64,000 nt of DNA from Streptomyces atroolivaceus (GTDB taxonomy: Bacteria; Actinomycetota; Actinomycetes; Streptomycetales; Streptomycetaceae): contig NZ_JNXG01000001.1 in assembly GCF_000717025.1 (NCBI RefSeq), positions 558,001-622,000 on the forward strand, given 5' to 3'. Each line of letters opens with the position of its first letter. The stretch's first letter is position 1. Positions 57,411 to 64,000 of this stretch are shown here, one piece after another. The position numbers were made by a program, and so were the translations under genes. Under the pieces are notes generated by a model. It was given only the letters and a program-made list of their open reading frames with translations, ran no database searches and had not been told where the DNA came from.

Positions 57411-58883
57411 ATGTCCGAGGACGAGAAGACTCCGGCGCGTGAGGTCATCACCGAGTACGCGCAGTCGCACTTTCGGTACTTCCGCACCACGGAGGGAACC
57501 GTCTACGCCCAGCGGCTCGGCCACCCCGTGGCCCGCCCGATCCGCTCCCAGGGCACCACGGGCAGCCACCGGCAGGAACTCATGGTCGACCTCTTCAACG
57601 ACGGGGTCGGCGTCTTCAACGGGACCTCCCTCAAGGAGGCGTTGGACTTGATCGAAGCACTCGCGCTGAGTCAGGACGTGCAGCCCACCCATATCCGGGT
57701 GGCCCCTGGGTTCGACGGGGCGACGTGGCTGGACCTGGGGCGCGACGACGGGCTGTCCGTCCGCATCCACCCCAACGGGTGGGAGATCAAGGTTCCGGAC
57801 CCGCGTGAGGTGTGCTGGCGGCGTACCCAGCTCACCGGAGAACTCCCGATGCCCGCACGGGACACCGAGGGCAAGGGCATCGACCAGCTGTTGCGGCTGA
57901 CGAACTTCGCCACCGCCGACACCGAGAGCCTGGCCCTGGCCTGGCTCATCGGCTGCCTCGGCCCCTCTGTCCCCGTCCCGGCCCCGTTCCTCACCGGCCC
58001 GCAAGGAGCGGGGAAGTCCACGGCCGGCCGGATGCTCGTGCGGATCATCGAGGGTATGACCGGCGACCTGCGCCGGGCGCCGAAGGATGAAGAGAACCTG
58101 ATCACGGCCGTCGCCGCAGGATGGGTCACCGCGCTGGACAACCTCTCGCACCTGGCCCCGGACCTGTCCGACCTCATGTGCTGCATCGTCACCGGTGCCG
58201 AGAGCATCAAGCGGGCCCTGTTCAGTGACGGAGATGTCGTCCGTTCCCGCTACCGCCGCCCGCTCCTGCTGACCGGGATCGACGTCGGCGTCATCCGCCC
58301 CGACCTTGCCGAACGCCTTCTGCCGCTGCGTCTGGAACGCCCGAGGGTGCGTCGGACCGAAGCGGAGCTGTGGCGGGAGTTCGAAGCGGCACTGCCCGTG
58401 ATTCTCGGCTCTGTCCTCGACCTGGCGGTCAAGGTCCGGGCTGCTGAGGCGGACATTCCGAGTGATCTGCGGATGGCGGACTTCGCGCACCTGTGCGCGC
58501 AGTTCGACACGGCCACCAGCCTCCGGGCGCTCCCCGCTTACCGCGGCAGCCTGGACGAGCTGAACGACGACGTCATCGAAGGGGATCTCCTCGCGCAGAC
58601 CGTCCTGAAGCACGCCGCTGGCCTCGACCCGGGAACCGAGACGCGGATGACGTCCTCGGAGTGGCTGCACCTCCTCAGCGGCCTCTACAGCGGCGACGAC
58701 TGCCGTCCGCTGCCCAAAGGGTGGCCCACAACTGGGAAAGTCCTCTCCGACCGCCTCAAGCGTCTCCAGCCGACCCTCGCCGCCCGGGGCGTCCTCGTCG
58801 ACTGGGGCCGCACCAAAGCAGGCCGGTACATCGAAATGACCCGACGCCCGGCCCTGCCGACCCACGAGCAACAGTCGCTCTGA
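57411..58883 (+). CDS. Replication ATPase/helicase of the AICE
   Basis: The 490-residue protein starts at ATG 57411, 3 bp after Prim-Pol. A P-loop PAPFLTGPQGAGKSTAGRMLVRIIEGM (about residue 190) is followed by ALDNLSHLAPDLSDLMCCIVTGAESIKRALFSDGD (Walker B/sensor region) and RRPLLLTGIDVGVIRPDLAERLLPLRLE (sensor/arginine finger), as in phage and plasmid primase-associated helicases. The C-terminal MTSSEWLHLLSGLYSG ... LKRLQPTLAARGVLVDWG looks like a winged helix that could bind the iterons just downstream. Confidence 0.82.
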   Translation: MSEDEKTPAREVITEYAQSHFRYFRTTEGTVYAQRLGHPVARPIRSQGTTGSHRQELMVDLFNDGVGVFNGTSLKEALDLIEALALSQDVQPTHIRVAPGFDGATWLDLGRDDGLSVRIHPNGWEIKVPDPREVCWRRTQLTGELPMPARDTEGKGIDQLLRLTNFATADTESLALAWLIGCLGPSVPVPAPFLTGPQGAGKSTAGRMLVRIIEGMTGDLRRAPKDEENLITAVAAGWVTALDNLSHLAPDLSDLMCCIVTGAESIKRALFSDGDVVRSRYRRPLLLTGIDVGVIRPDLAERLLPLRLERPRVRRTEAELWREFEAALPVILGSVLDLAVKVRAAEADIPSDLRMADFAHLCAQFDTATSLRALPAYRGSLDELNDDVIEGDLLAQTVLKHAAGLDPGTETRMTSSEWLHLLSGLYSGDDCRPLPKGWPTTGKVLSDRLKRLQPTLAARGVLVDWGRTKAGRYIEMTRRPALPTHEQQSL

Positions 58884-58912
58884 CCCGCGCCAGAGACCGG
58901 GGGTACGGACAA

Positions 58913-58956
58913 GCAAGAGGAGCACCACGCGCCATGGTGGCGGGTGCTCCTCTTGC
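58913..58956 (+). terminator. Terminator of the replication operon
   Basis: A perfect 14-bp stem (GCAAGAGGAGCACC at 58913-58926 with its complement at 58943-58956) lies 30 bp after the helicase stop. Confidence 0.75.
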
Positions 58957-59072
58957 TGTTCGGCGGAACGCCGCCCGAGGGTCGCGCCGCGAAGCGGCTC
59001 CCCACTTCACGCTCGAAGCCGCACCACATCACACCAGACACCCCCTCTCTTTTCTCTTAAGAAAGAGAAGGC

Positions 59073-59280
59073 TGCGTCACCCGCGTCACCACAGGCCCCG
59101 AAACCACCTCTGAGCTGCGGCGATCGAGGTGACGCAGAACGGCTTCGGCTGCGTCACCCAGCGTCACCTGCGTCACCCCATGACGCACGCCTGCGTCACC
59201 GATGACGCACCCCAAACCCTCTGCGTCATCACATAACCGCAGGTCACCGCCACGAGTGACGCGGATGACGCGATGACGCA
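59073..59280. repeat. Iteron array, probable replication origin
   Basis: At least 13 copies of TGACGC/GCGTCA, mostly as TGCGTCAC or its complement, occur in 208 bp, in both orientations (plus at 59073, 59083, 59150, 59161, 59169, 59192, 59222; minus at 59129, 59181, 59203, 59256, 59266, 59274). An AT-richer stretch TCTCTTTTCTCTTAAGAAAG lies just before (59047-59066) and could be the unwinding site. Confidence 0.75.
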
Positions 59281-59334
59281 GAAATCACAGCCTCGGACAC
59301 ATCGCGCGCTACCTCACCGCCAAGGAGCGAACCC

Positions 59335-59562
59335 GTGCACCAGATCCATGCAGCCGCATCCCAGGCGGCGGACGACTCGACGCTGATCCTGCTCACCGTG
59401 GAGGAGGCCGCGCGCCGCCTCCGCGTCGGCCGGACCACCTGCTTCGCCCTGATCCGCTCGGGCGCTTTGGAATCGCTGACGATCGGCACCCTCCGCCGCA
59501 TCCCCGCCGACGCCCCGGCCGCGTACCTCGCACGCCGCCGAGCCGAGCAACACGCTGCCTGA
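59335..59562 (+). CDS. xis: Excisionase (Xis), MerR-like helix-turn-helix
   Basis: GTG 59335 lies behind AAGGAGCG and gives 75 residues. The DNA-binding unit is ILLTVEEAARRLRVGRTTCFALIRSGALESLTIGTLRRIPADAPAAYLARRR, the excisionase/MerR-type fold. It directs the integrase towards excision. A hairpin and 75 bp separate it from int. The size and location are typical of AICE xis genes. Confidence 0.9.
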   Translation: MHQIHAAASQAADDSTLILLTVEEAARRLRVGRTTCFALIRSGALESLTIGTLRRIPADAPAAYLARRRAEQHAA

Positions 59563-59574
59563 ACCACCCCACAC

Positions 59575-59607
59575 ACGGGACGCCACCCCCGCCGGGCGGC
59601 GTCCCGT
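59575..59607 (+). terminator. Hairpin between xis and int
   Basis: ACGGGACGCC (59575-59584) pairs perfectly with GGCGTCCCGT (59598-59607). It may lower integrase transcription relative to xis or stabilise the xis message. Confidence 0.6.
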
Positions 59608-59637
59608 GCTCACACCTGAACTCGAAGGAGACCGCCC

Positions 59638-60915
59638 GTGGCGGAGAAGAAGCGCACTCGCCGGGCAAACGGCGAAACGGCCGTCTACTTCGGCAAGGAC
59701 GGCCGTTGGCACGCCCGGGTGCCAATGGGCTACAAGGACAACGGCGAGCCCTACCGCAGGCACATCACCCGCCCGACCGAGGACGCCTTGGCCGCAGAGG
59801 TCAAGCGGCTGGAGAAGCAGCGCGACCAGGGAACTGCACAGCAGCCCGGCAAGCTGTGGACAGTCGAGAAGTGGCTGTGGCACTGGGTCGAGAACATCGC
59901 CAAGGACGTCGTCAGCGAGAACACCTACGACGGGTACGAAGTAGCAGTTCGCGTGCACCTTGTACCCGGGATCGGCAAGCACCGCATCGACCGCCTGGAA
60001 CCGGAACACCTGGAGAGCCTGTACCGCCGGATGCAGAAGAACGGCAGCAAGGCAGCCACCGCTCACCAGGCCCACCGCACTGCCCGTACCGCCCTCGGCG
60101 AGGCGGTCCGCCGTGGCCACGCCGCGAAGAACGCAGCCGCCCTGGCCAAGCCGCCGCGGGTGGAAGAGCCGGAAGAGGAGATCGACCCCTACTCGGTCGA
60201 GGAGGTGAAGAGCCTGCTGATTGAGGTGAACAAGCGTCGCAACAGCGCCCGTTGGATGCTGGCGTTGGCTCTCGGCCTGCGACAGGGGGAGACGCTGGGG
60301 CTGCGCTGGGTCGATGTAGACCTGGACCACGAGTACCTGAAGCTGCGCCGGAACCGGCTGCGCCCCAAGTACGAGCACGGGTGCAAGGAGGCAGCCCCCT
60401 GTGGCAGGAAGGCCGGTTACTGCCCCGACCGCAAGCAGGTGCGGCGCGAGACGAAGAACACCAAGTCGCGCGCCGGCCGCCGAGCCGTTCCCCTGCCGGG
60501 CCCCCTGGTCGTGATGCTGCGCAAGCACAAGGTGGTCCAGGCGCGGGAGCGCAAGACCGCCGGCAACCTGTGGACCGAGTCCGACTACGTGTTCACGAAG
60601 CCCCTCGGTGGTCCGCTTAGCCCGAACACCGACTATCACGACTGGAAGAAGCTGCTGGAGGCCGCCGGGGTACGTGACGCGCGGCTGCATGACGCCCGTC
60701 ACACCGCCGCCACCGTCCTCATGCTGCTCGGCATCCTGGACCGTGTGATCGACCAGATCATGGGCTGGGAGGCAGGCACGTCCTCGCGGATGCGCGCCCG
60801 GTACCTGCACGTGCCCGACGCCATGCTGAAGGAAGTGGCGCAGAAGCTCGCAGACGCCATCTGGGGGCCCGCACCGAACGCCCCTATGGACAAAGACCAG
60901 AACAACGAGGGGTGA
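59638..60915 (+). CDS. int: Tyrosine site-specific integrase
   Basis: GTG 59638 gives 425 residues. An N-terminal arm-binding domain (KRTRRANGETAVYFGKDGRWHARVPMGYKDNGEPYRR) and SAM-like core-binding domain (about 75-165) precede the catalytic domain. Catalytic residues: R215 (LGLRQGETLGLRW), H351-x2-R354 (LHDARHTAATV) and Y389 (RYLHVPDAM). It lies 31 bp from the att site in tRNA-Ser(GGA) and pointing at it. A diverged copy forms the remnant at 11035-11546, though that element used a different tRNA-Ser. Confidence 0.96.
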   Translation: MAEKKRTRRANGETAVYFGKDGRWHARVPMGYKDNGEPYRRHITRPTEDALAAEVKRLEKQRDQGTAQQPGKLWTVEKWLWHWVENIAKDVVSENTYDGYEVAVRVHLVPGIGKHRIDRLEPEHLESLYRRMQKNGSKAATAHQAHRTARTALGEAVRRGHAAKNAAALAKPPRVEEPEEEIDPYSVEEVKSLLIEVNKRRNSARWMLALALGLRQGETLGLRWVDVDLDHEYLKLRRNRLRPKYEHGCKEAAPCGRKAGYCPDRKQVRRETKNTKSRAGRRAVPLPGPLVVMLRKHKVVQARERKTAGNLWTESDYVFTKPLGGPLSPNTDYHDWKKLLEAAGVRDARLHDARHTAATVLMLLGILDRVIDQIMGWEAGTSSRMRARYLHVPDAMLKEVAQKLADAIWGPAPNAPMDKDQNNEG

Positions 60916-60924
60916 GACAACGCC

Positions 60925-60956
60925 GAAGGGCCCCACCGCGAACGGTGGGGCCCTTC
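60925..60956. terminator. Terminator hairpin between int and tRNA-Ser(GGA)
   Basis: GAAGGGCCCCACCG (60925-60938) pairs perfectly with its complement (60943-60956) around CGAA. It serves convergent int and tRNA-Ser and corresponds to the hairpin at the left att site. Confidence 0.8.
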
Positions 60957-61035
60957 AACGTATTGCCCGGTGAGAGCAATGGCGGAGGATACGAGATTCG
61001 AACTCGTGAGGGGTTGCCCCCAACACGCTTTCCAA
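60947..61035. repeat. Right attachment site (89-bp direct repeat)
   Basis: It is identical to 41606-41694 and overlaps tRNA-Ser(GGA) from its 3' end to the anticodon loop. Confidence 0.95.
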
Positions 61036-61067
61036 GCGTGCGCCCTAGGCCACTAGGCGAATCCTCC
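60980..61067 (-). tRNA. tRNA-Ser (anticodon GGA)
   Basis: The class II tRNA has acceptor GGAGGAT pairing with ATCCTCC, discriminator G and an encoded CCA (60980-60982). Anticodon stem CACGC/GCGTG holds loop TTGGAAA, giving anticodon GGA (reads UCC and UCU). A long variable arm and T arm ACGAGTTCGAATCTCGT follow. The gene stays intact next to the integrated element. Confidence 0.95.
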
Positions 61068-61198
61068 GCGGCAAACAATACAAGACGTTGGAGGGTGCTC
61101 GCGAACACGTTCCCCGGAGATCACTCCGGACCGTCCTCGAGGAGGGTGCGGGCGGGGAGCGGGTGGACGGCAGGGGGCGGGGATCGGCTAAGGTGGGC

Positions 61199-61291
61199 GT
61201 CAGCCCCTCACGTGGCGCTATCTGACTGAACTCCCCCAGGGCCGGAAGGCAGCAAGGGTAGGTTGGCTCTGGCGGGTGCGTGGGGGGCCCT
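61199..61291 (+). ncRNA. ffs: Signal recognition particle RNA (bacterial short type)
   Basis: The conserved tetraloop domain is present: CTGACTGAACTCCCCCAGG, GCCGGAAGGCAGCAAGGGTA and GGTTGGCTCTGGCGGG, with the GGAA tetraloop. The outer stem GCCCCTCACG (61203-61212) pairs with CGTGGGGGGC (61279-61288). It directs nascent membrane proteins to FtsY with Ffh. Its place upstream of dnaX is as in other Streptomyces. The ends are approximate. Confidence 0.93.
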
Positions 61292-61374
61292 TGCGTGTCC
61301 GGGGTGTGGTGTCCCGCCGGGCGCCCGGGCCGGGGCGGGGCAGGTTGTCGGTCCGCCCCGATAACCTCGTATGT

Positions 61375-63624
61375 GTGTCGTCCCTTGCGCTGTACCGCCG
61401 CTATCGCCCCGAGTCCTTCGCCGAGGTCATCGGTCAGGAGCATGTCACTGACCCGCTGCAGCAGGCCCTGCGGAACAACCGGGTCAACCACGCGTATCTC
61501 TTCAGCGGGCCGCGTGGCTGTGGAAAGACGACCAGTGCGCGCATCCTCGCCCGCTGTCTGAACTGCGAGCAGGGGCCCACGCCGACACCTTGCGGGGAGT
61601 GCCAGTCCTGCCGGGACCTCGCGCGCAACGGGCCGGGCTCGATCGATGTCATCGAGATCGACGCCGCCTCCCACGGTGGTGTGGACGACGCCCGTGACCT
61701 GCGGGAGAAGGCGTTCTTCGGGCCCGCGTCGAGTCGGTACAAGATCTACATCATCGACGAGGCGCACATGGTCACCCCGGCCGGGTTCAACGCCCTGCTG
61801 AAGGTGGTCGAGGAGCCGCCGGAGCATCTCAAGTTCATCTTCGCGACCACCGAGCCCGAGAAGGTCATCGGCACGATCAGGTCGCGTACGCACCACTACC
61901 CCTTCCGGCTGGTTCCGCCGGGGACGCTGCGCAGTTACCTCGCGGAGGTCTGCGGCAAGGAGAACAGCTCCGTCGAGGACGGCGTGCTGCCGCTCGTGGT
62001 GCGGGCCGGCGCGGGGTCCGTGCGTGACTCGATGTCCGTCATGGACCAGTTGCTGGCCTCCGCCGCCGACGACGGTGTGACGTACGCCATGGCGACCTCG
62101 CTCCTGGGCTACACGGACGGGTCCCTGCTGGACTCCGTCGTGGACGCGTTCGCGGCGGGCGACGGGGCGGCTGCGTTCGAGGTCGTGGACCAGGTGATCG
62201 AGGGCGGCAACGACCCCCGGCGTTTCGTCGCGGACCTGCTGGAGCGGCTGCGTGACCTGGTGATTCTGGCCGCCGTGCCGGACGCCGGGGAGAAGGGCCT
62301 CATCGACGCGCCCGCCGACGTGGTGGAGCGGATGCAGGCCCAGGCGTCCGTCTTCGGTGCCGCGGAGCTGAGCCGCGCCGCCGACCTGGTCAACGAAGGG
62401 CTCACCGAGATGCGCGGGGCGACCTCGCCCCGGCTCCAGGTGGAGCTGATCTGTGCCCGGGTGCTGCTGCCCGCCGCCTTCGACGACGAGCGTTCGCTCC
62501 AGGCCCGGCTGGACCGGCTGGAGCGCGGCGCGTCCTTCGCCGCGGCTGCCGGTCCCGGCCCCGCCGTGGGGTACGTACCGGGGCCGGAGGCGCACGGCGC
62601 GGGTGTCGGGATGCCCGGAGGCCCCGCCGCGGCACGCGCGGCGGCCCGGGGCGAGATTCCGGGCGGTGCGCCCGCCGACGTCCCCGTGGCCGCACCGGTG
62701 GCCGCCGAGTCCTCGGCCCCGCCTGCTGTCCAGCAGCCCCGGCCCGCGGTACCACAGGGAGCACCGGCCCAACAGGCACCCGCCCAGCCACCGGCACCGC
62801 AGCCACCGGCACCGCAGCCACCGGCGCCCGCAGGCCAGCGCCCCGGCGCCTGGCCCGCGGCAGCCGGAGCGGGCGGCGCGGAAGCGGAGCGCCGGCCCGG
62901 CGGCTGGCCGACCGCCTCCGCACCCGGCGGCGGCGTACCGCAGGCTCAGGCGCCCGCCCCGCACGCCCCGGCCCCGGTCCCTGCCCCCGCCGAGCGGGCG
63001 CCCGCTGCGGGCGGGCAGGACATGGCGCAGGGCGCCGCCCAGGTGCGGAACATGTGGCCGGACATCCTGGAGGCGGTGAAGAACCGCCGCCGGTTCACCT
63101 GGATCCTGCTCAGCCAGAACGCCCAGGTCACCGGCTTCGACGGCAGCACCCTGCAGATCGGCTTCCTCAACGCCGGAGCCCGCGACACCTTTTCGAGCAG
63201 CGGCAGCGAGGAAGTGCTCAAGCAGGCTCTCGCCGAGCAGTTCAACGCCCAGTGGCGGGTCGACGCGGTCGTCGACCCGTCGGGCGGGGGCGGCCAGCCC
63301 TCGCAGGGCGGCGGTGGCGGCAGGCCCCCGTCCGCTCCGTACCAGCCCCCGCCCGCCGCGCCGGCCCCGTCCTACGAGCCCCGGCCGGCCGCCCCGGCCC
63401 CGCAGGACCCGCCACCGGCTCAGCAGCCCCCCGCGCAGCAGTCCGGGCGGCCCGAGCCGTCCTCGTACGACCGCGCGGCGCCCGAGCCCCCGCGTTCGGT
63501 CGCGCCCGAGGACGACACCGCGGAGGCGGACGATCCCGACCTGGTCGACTCCGCGCTCTCCGGGCACGACCTGATCGTCCGCGAGCTGGGCGCCACGGTC
63601 GTCGAGGAATTCACCAACGAGTAG
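61375..63624 (+). CDS. dnaX: DNA polymerase III gamma/tau subunit
   Basis: GTG 61375 (VSSLALYRRYRPESFAEVIGQEHVT) gives 749 residues. The AAA+ clamp-loader module has Walker A FSGPRGCGKTTSARIL, the zinc module CLNCEQGPTPTPCGECQSC, Walker B IYIIDEAHMVT and SRC-like sensor ATTEPEKVIGTIRSRTHHYPF. Domain III covers about 220-385. A long Pro/Ala-rich linker (about 410-555) follows, then the tau-type polymerase-contact domain (MWPDILEAVKNRRRFTWILLSQNAQVTGFDGSTLQIGF, about 560-640) and a second Pro-rich tail. No slippage heptamer is evident; a single tau-like product is likely. Confidence 0.96.
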   Translation: MSSLALYRRYRPESFAEVIGQEHVTDPLQQALRNNRVNHAYLFSGPRGCGKTTSARILARCLNCEQGPTPTPCGECQSCRDLARNGPGSIDVIEIDAASHGGVDDARDLREKAFFGPASSRYKIYIIDEAHMVTPAGFNALLKVVEEPPEHLKFIFATTEPEKVIGTIRSRTHHYPFRLVPPGTLRSYLAEVCGKENSSVEDGVLPLVVRAGAGSVRDSMSVMDQLLASAADDGVTYAMATSLLGYTDGSLLDSVVDAFAAGDGAAAFEVVDQVIEGGNDPRRFVADLLERLRDLVILAAVPDAGEKGLIDAPADVVERMQAQASVFGAAELSRAADLVNEGLTEMRGATSPRLQVELICARVLLPAAFDDERSLQARLDRLERGASFAAAAGPGPAVGYVPGPEAHGAGVGMPGGPAAARAAARGEIPGGAPADVPVAAPVAAESSAPPAVQQPRPAVPQGAPAQQAPAQPPAPQPPAPQPPAPAGQRPGAWPAAAGAGGAEAERRPGGWPTASAPGGGVPQAQAPAPHAPAPVPAPAERAPAAGGQDMAQGAAQVRNMWPDILEAVKNRRRFTWILLSQNAQVTGFDGSTLQIGFLNAGARDTFSSSGSEEVLKQALAEQFNAQWRVDAVVDPSGGGGQPSQGGGGGRPPSAPYQPPPAAPAPSYEPRPAAPAPQDPPPAQQPPAQQSGRPEPSSYDRAAPEPPRSVAPEDDTAEADDPDLVDSALSGHDLIVRELGATVVEEFTNE

Positions 63625-63711
63625 CGCGCTCCCCGCTCCGGACCGTCCGAGGGGTGTCCACGGAGCGGCGCCCGTCGAGGCCTCCCGCCCCCGGCGGCTA
63701 GGCTGCACCCC

Positions 63712-64000
63712 GTGAAGGTCCTCGTCATCGGCGGCGGCGCCCGCGAACACGCCCTGTGCCGCTCTCTCTCCCTCGACCCCGATGTCACCGCTCTGTACTG
63801 CGCACCCGGCAACGCCGGAATCGCAGAGGTGGCCGAACTGCACCCGGTCGACGCGCTCGACGGTGACGCCGTCGCGCGCCTCGCCACCGAGCTGGGTGCC
63901 GAGCTGGTGGTCGTCGGCCCGGAGGCACCGCTTGTCGCCGGTGTCGCCGACGCCGTCCGCGCCGTCGGCATCCCGTGCTTCGGCCCCTCACGTGAGGCCG
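63712..64000 (+). CDS. purD: Phosphoribosylamine-glycine ligase (partial, 5' end)
   Basis: GTG 63712 begins [22 protein letters not shown], the PurD N-terminal signature, and continues [19 protein letters not shown] and [32 protein letters not shown] before the window ends (96 codons visible). The enzyme joins glycine to phosphoribosylamine with ATP in purine synthesis. TAGGCT 8 nt before the GTG may be the -10 box of a leaderless message. It lies 87 bp after dnaX. Confidence 0.96.
   Translation, partial: MKVLVIGGGAREHALCRSLSLDPDVTALYCAPGNAGIAEVAELHPVDALDGDAVARLATELGAELVVVGPEAPLVAGVADAVRAVGIPCFGPSREA

Larger units (their letters stand above)
41606..61035. mobile_element. Integrative and conjugative element (AICE) at tRNA-Ser(GGA)
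   Basis: The element is bounded by 89-bp identical direct repeats (41606-41694 and 60947-61035); the right copy is inside an intact tRNA-Ser(GGA). Next to it lie int and xis, then an iteron array, helicase, Prim-Pol, two cytosine methyltransferase-like genes, TraB translocase, small Spd-type membrane proteins and a GntR/KorSA repressor: the standard pSAM2-like AICE order. The remaining left 6 kb carry cargo resembling defence genes. All hallmark genes appear intact, so it may still excise. Confidence 0.93.

Noticed and set aside
59073..59280. Possible CRISPR array
   Set aside because: The units are only 6-8 bp, in both orientations and irregularly spaced, with no equal-length spacers and no cas genes. 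They are iterons.

Overview
This is a GC-rich actinobacterial chromosome segment, almost certainly Streptomyces. The evidence is paired SigF/SigN-type sigma factors, a cobalamin cluster combining CobG, CobN and CbiD, an upstream SRP RNA-dnaX-purD order, two tRNA-Ser genes used as integration sites, a KorSA/TraB/Prim-Pol type integrative element, frequent GTG starts, and strong third-position GC in nearly all genes. From memory, the backbone (sigN, sigF ... tadA, upp ... dnaX, purD) matches the order around SCO4034-SCO4068 of S. coelicolor. I could not check this against a database.

Layout. 1-3.6 kb: a MarR-controlled drug exporter with three carboxypeptidase-regulatory-like repeats, followed by a YceI-type protein with the same repeat type (cut by the window edge). 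3.9-7.0 kb: two tandem stress/development sigma factors plus small conserved proteins. 7.4-9.8 kb: a TetR-MFS exporter operon, then an SDR gene remnant. 10.2-12.6 kb: a decayed 2.3-kb island bounded by a 55-bp duplication of the 3' half of tRNA-Ser(CGA). It holds a lipoprotein, a frameshifted integrase remnant and a two-gene membrane module. 12.6-20.3 kb: housekeeping genes (tadA, upp, LytR_C protein, secreted M28 peptidase, HhH-GPD protein) and an ECF42 sigma factor with its DGPF partner and a recognisable autoregulatory promoter.

20.5-34.5 kb: corrin-ring synthesis genes (cobL, cobM, cbiD, cobK, cobIJ, cobH, cobG, cobN), with a cobalamin riboswitch ahead of cobN and two unrelated genes interspersed. 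34.6-41.3 kb: IclR and AraC regulators, two VOC proteins sharing a duplicated promoter, a DUF4234 membrane protein, a cis-prenyltransferase coupled to a DUF2236/EF-hand protein, and a truncated PIN-domain gene.

41.6-61.0 kb: an integrative and conjugative element (AICE) of about 19.4 kb between 89-bp perfect direct repeats at tRNA-Ser(GGA). Its right part is standard machinery: KorSA-type repressor with three palindromic operators, small transfer proteins, an FtsK/TraB translocase, two cytosine methyltransferase-like genes, Prim-Pol, helicase, a 13-copy TGACGC iteron array, xis and int. Its left part is a cargo bay of lower-GC genes resembling a defence island: a DUF262 + HEPN pair, an HNH endonuclease, and a DnaB-type helicase with an unusual N-terminal domain. 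The DUF262-HEPN pair and the DnaB-like gene are the best candidates for undescribed systems here. 61.0-64.0 kb: tRNA-Ser(GGA), SRP RNA, dnaX and the start of purD.
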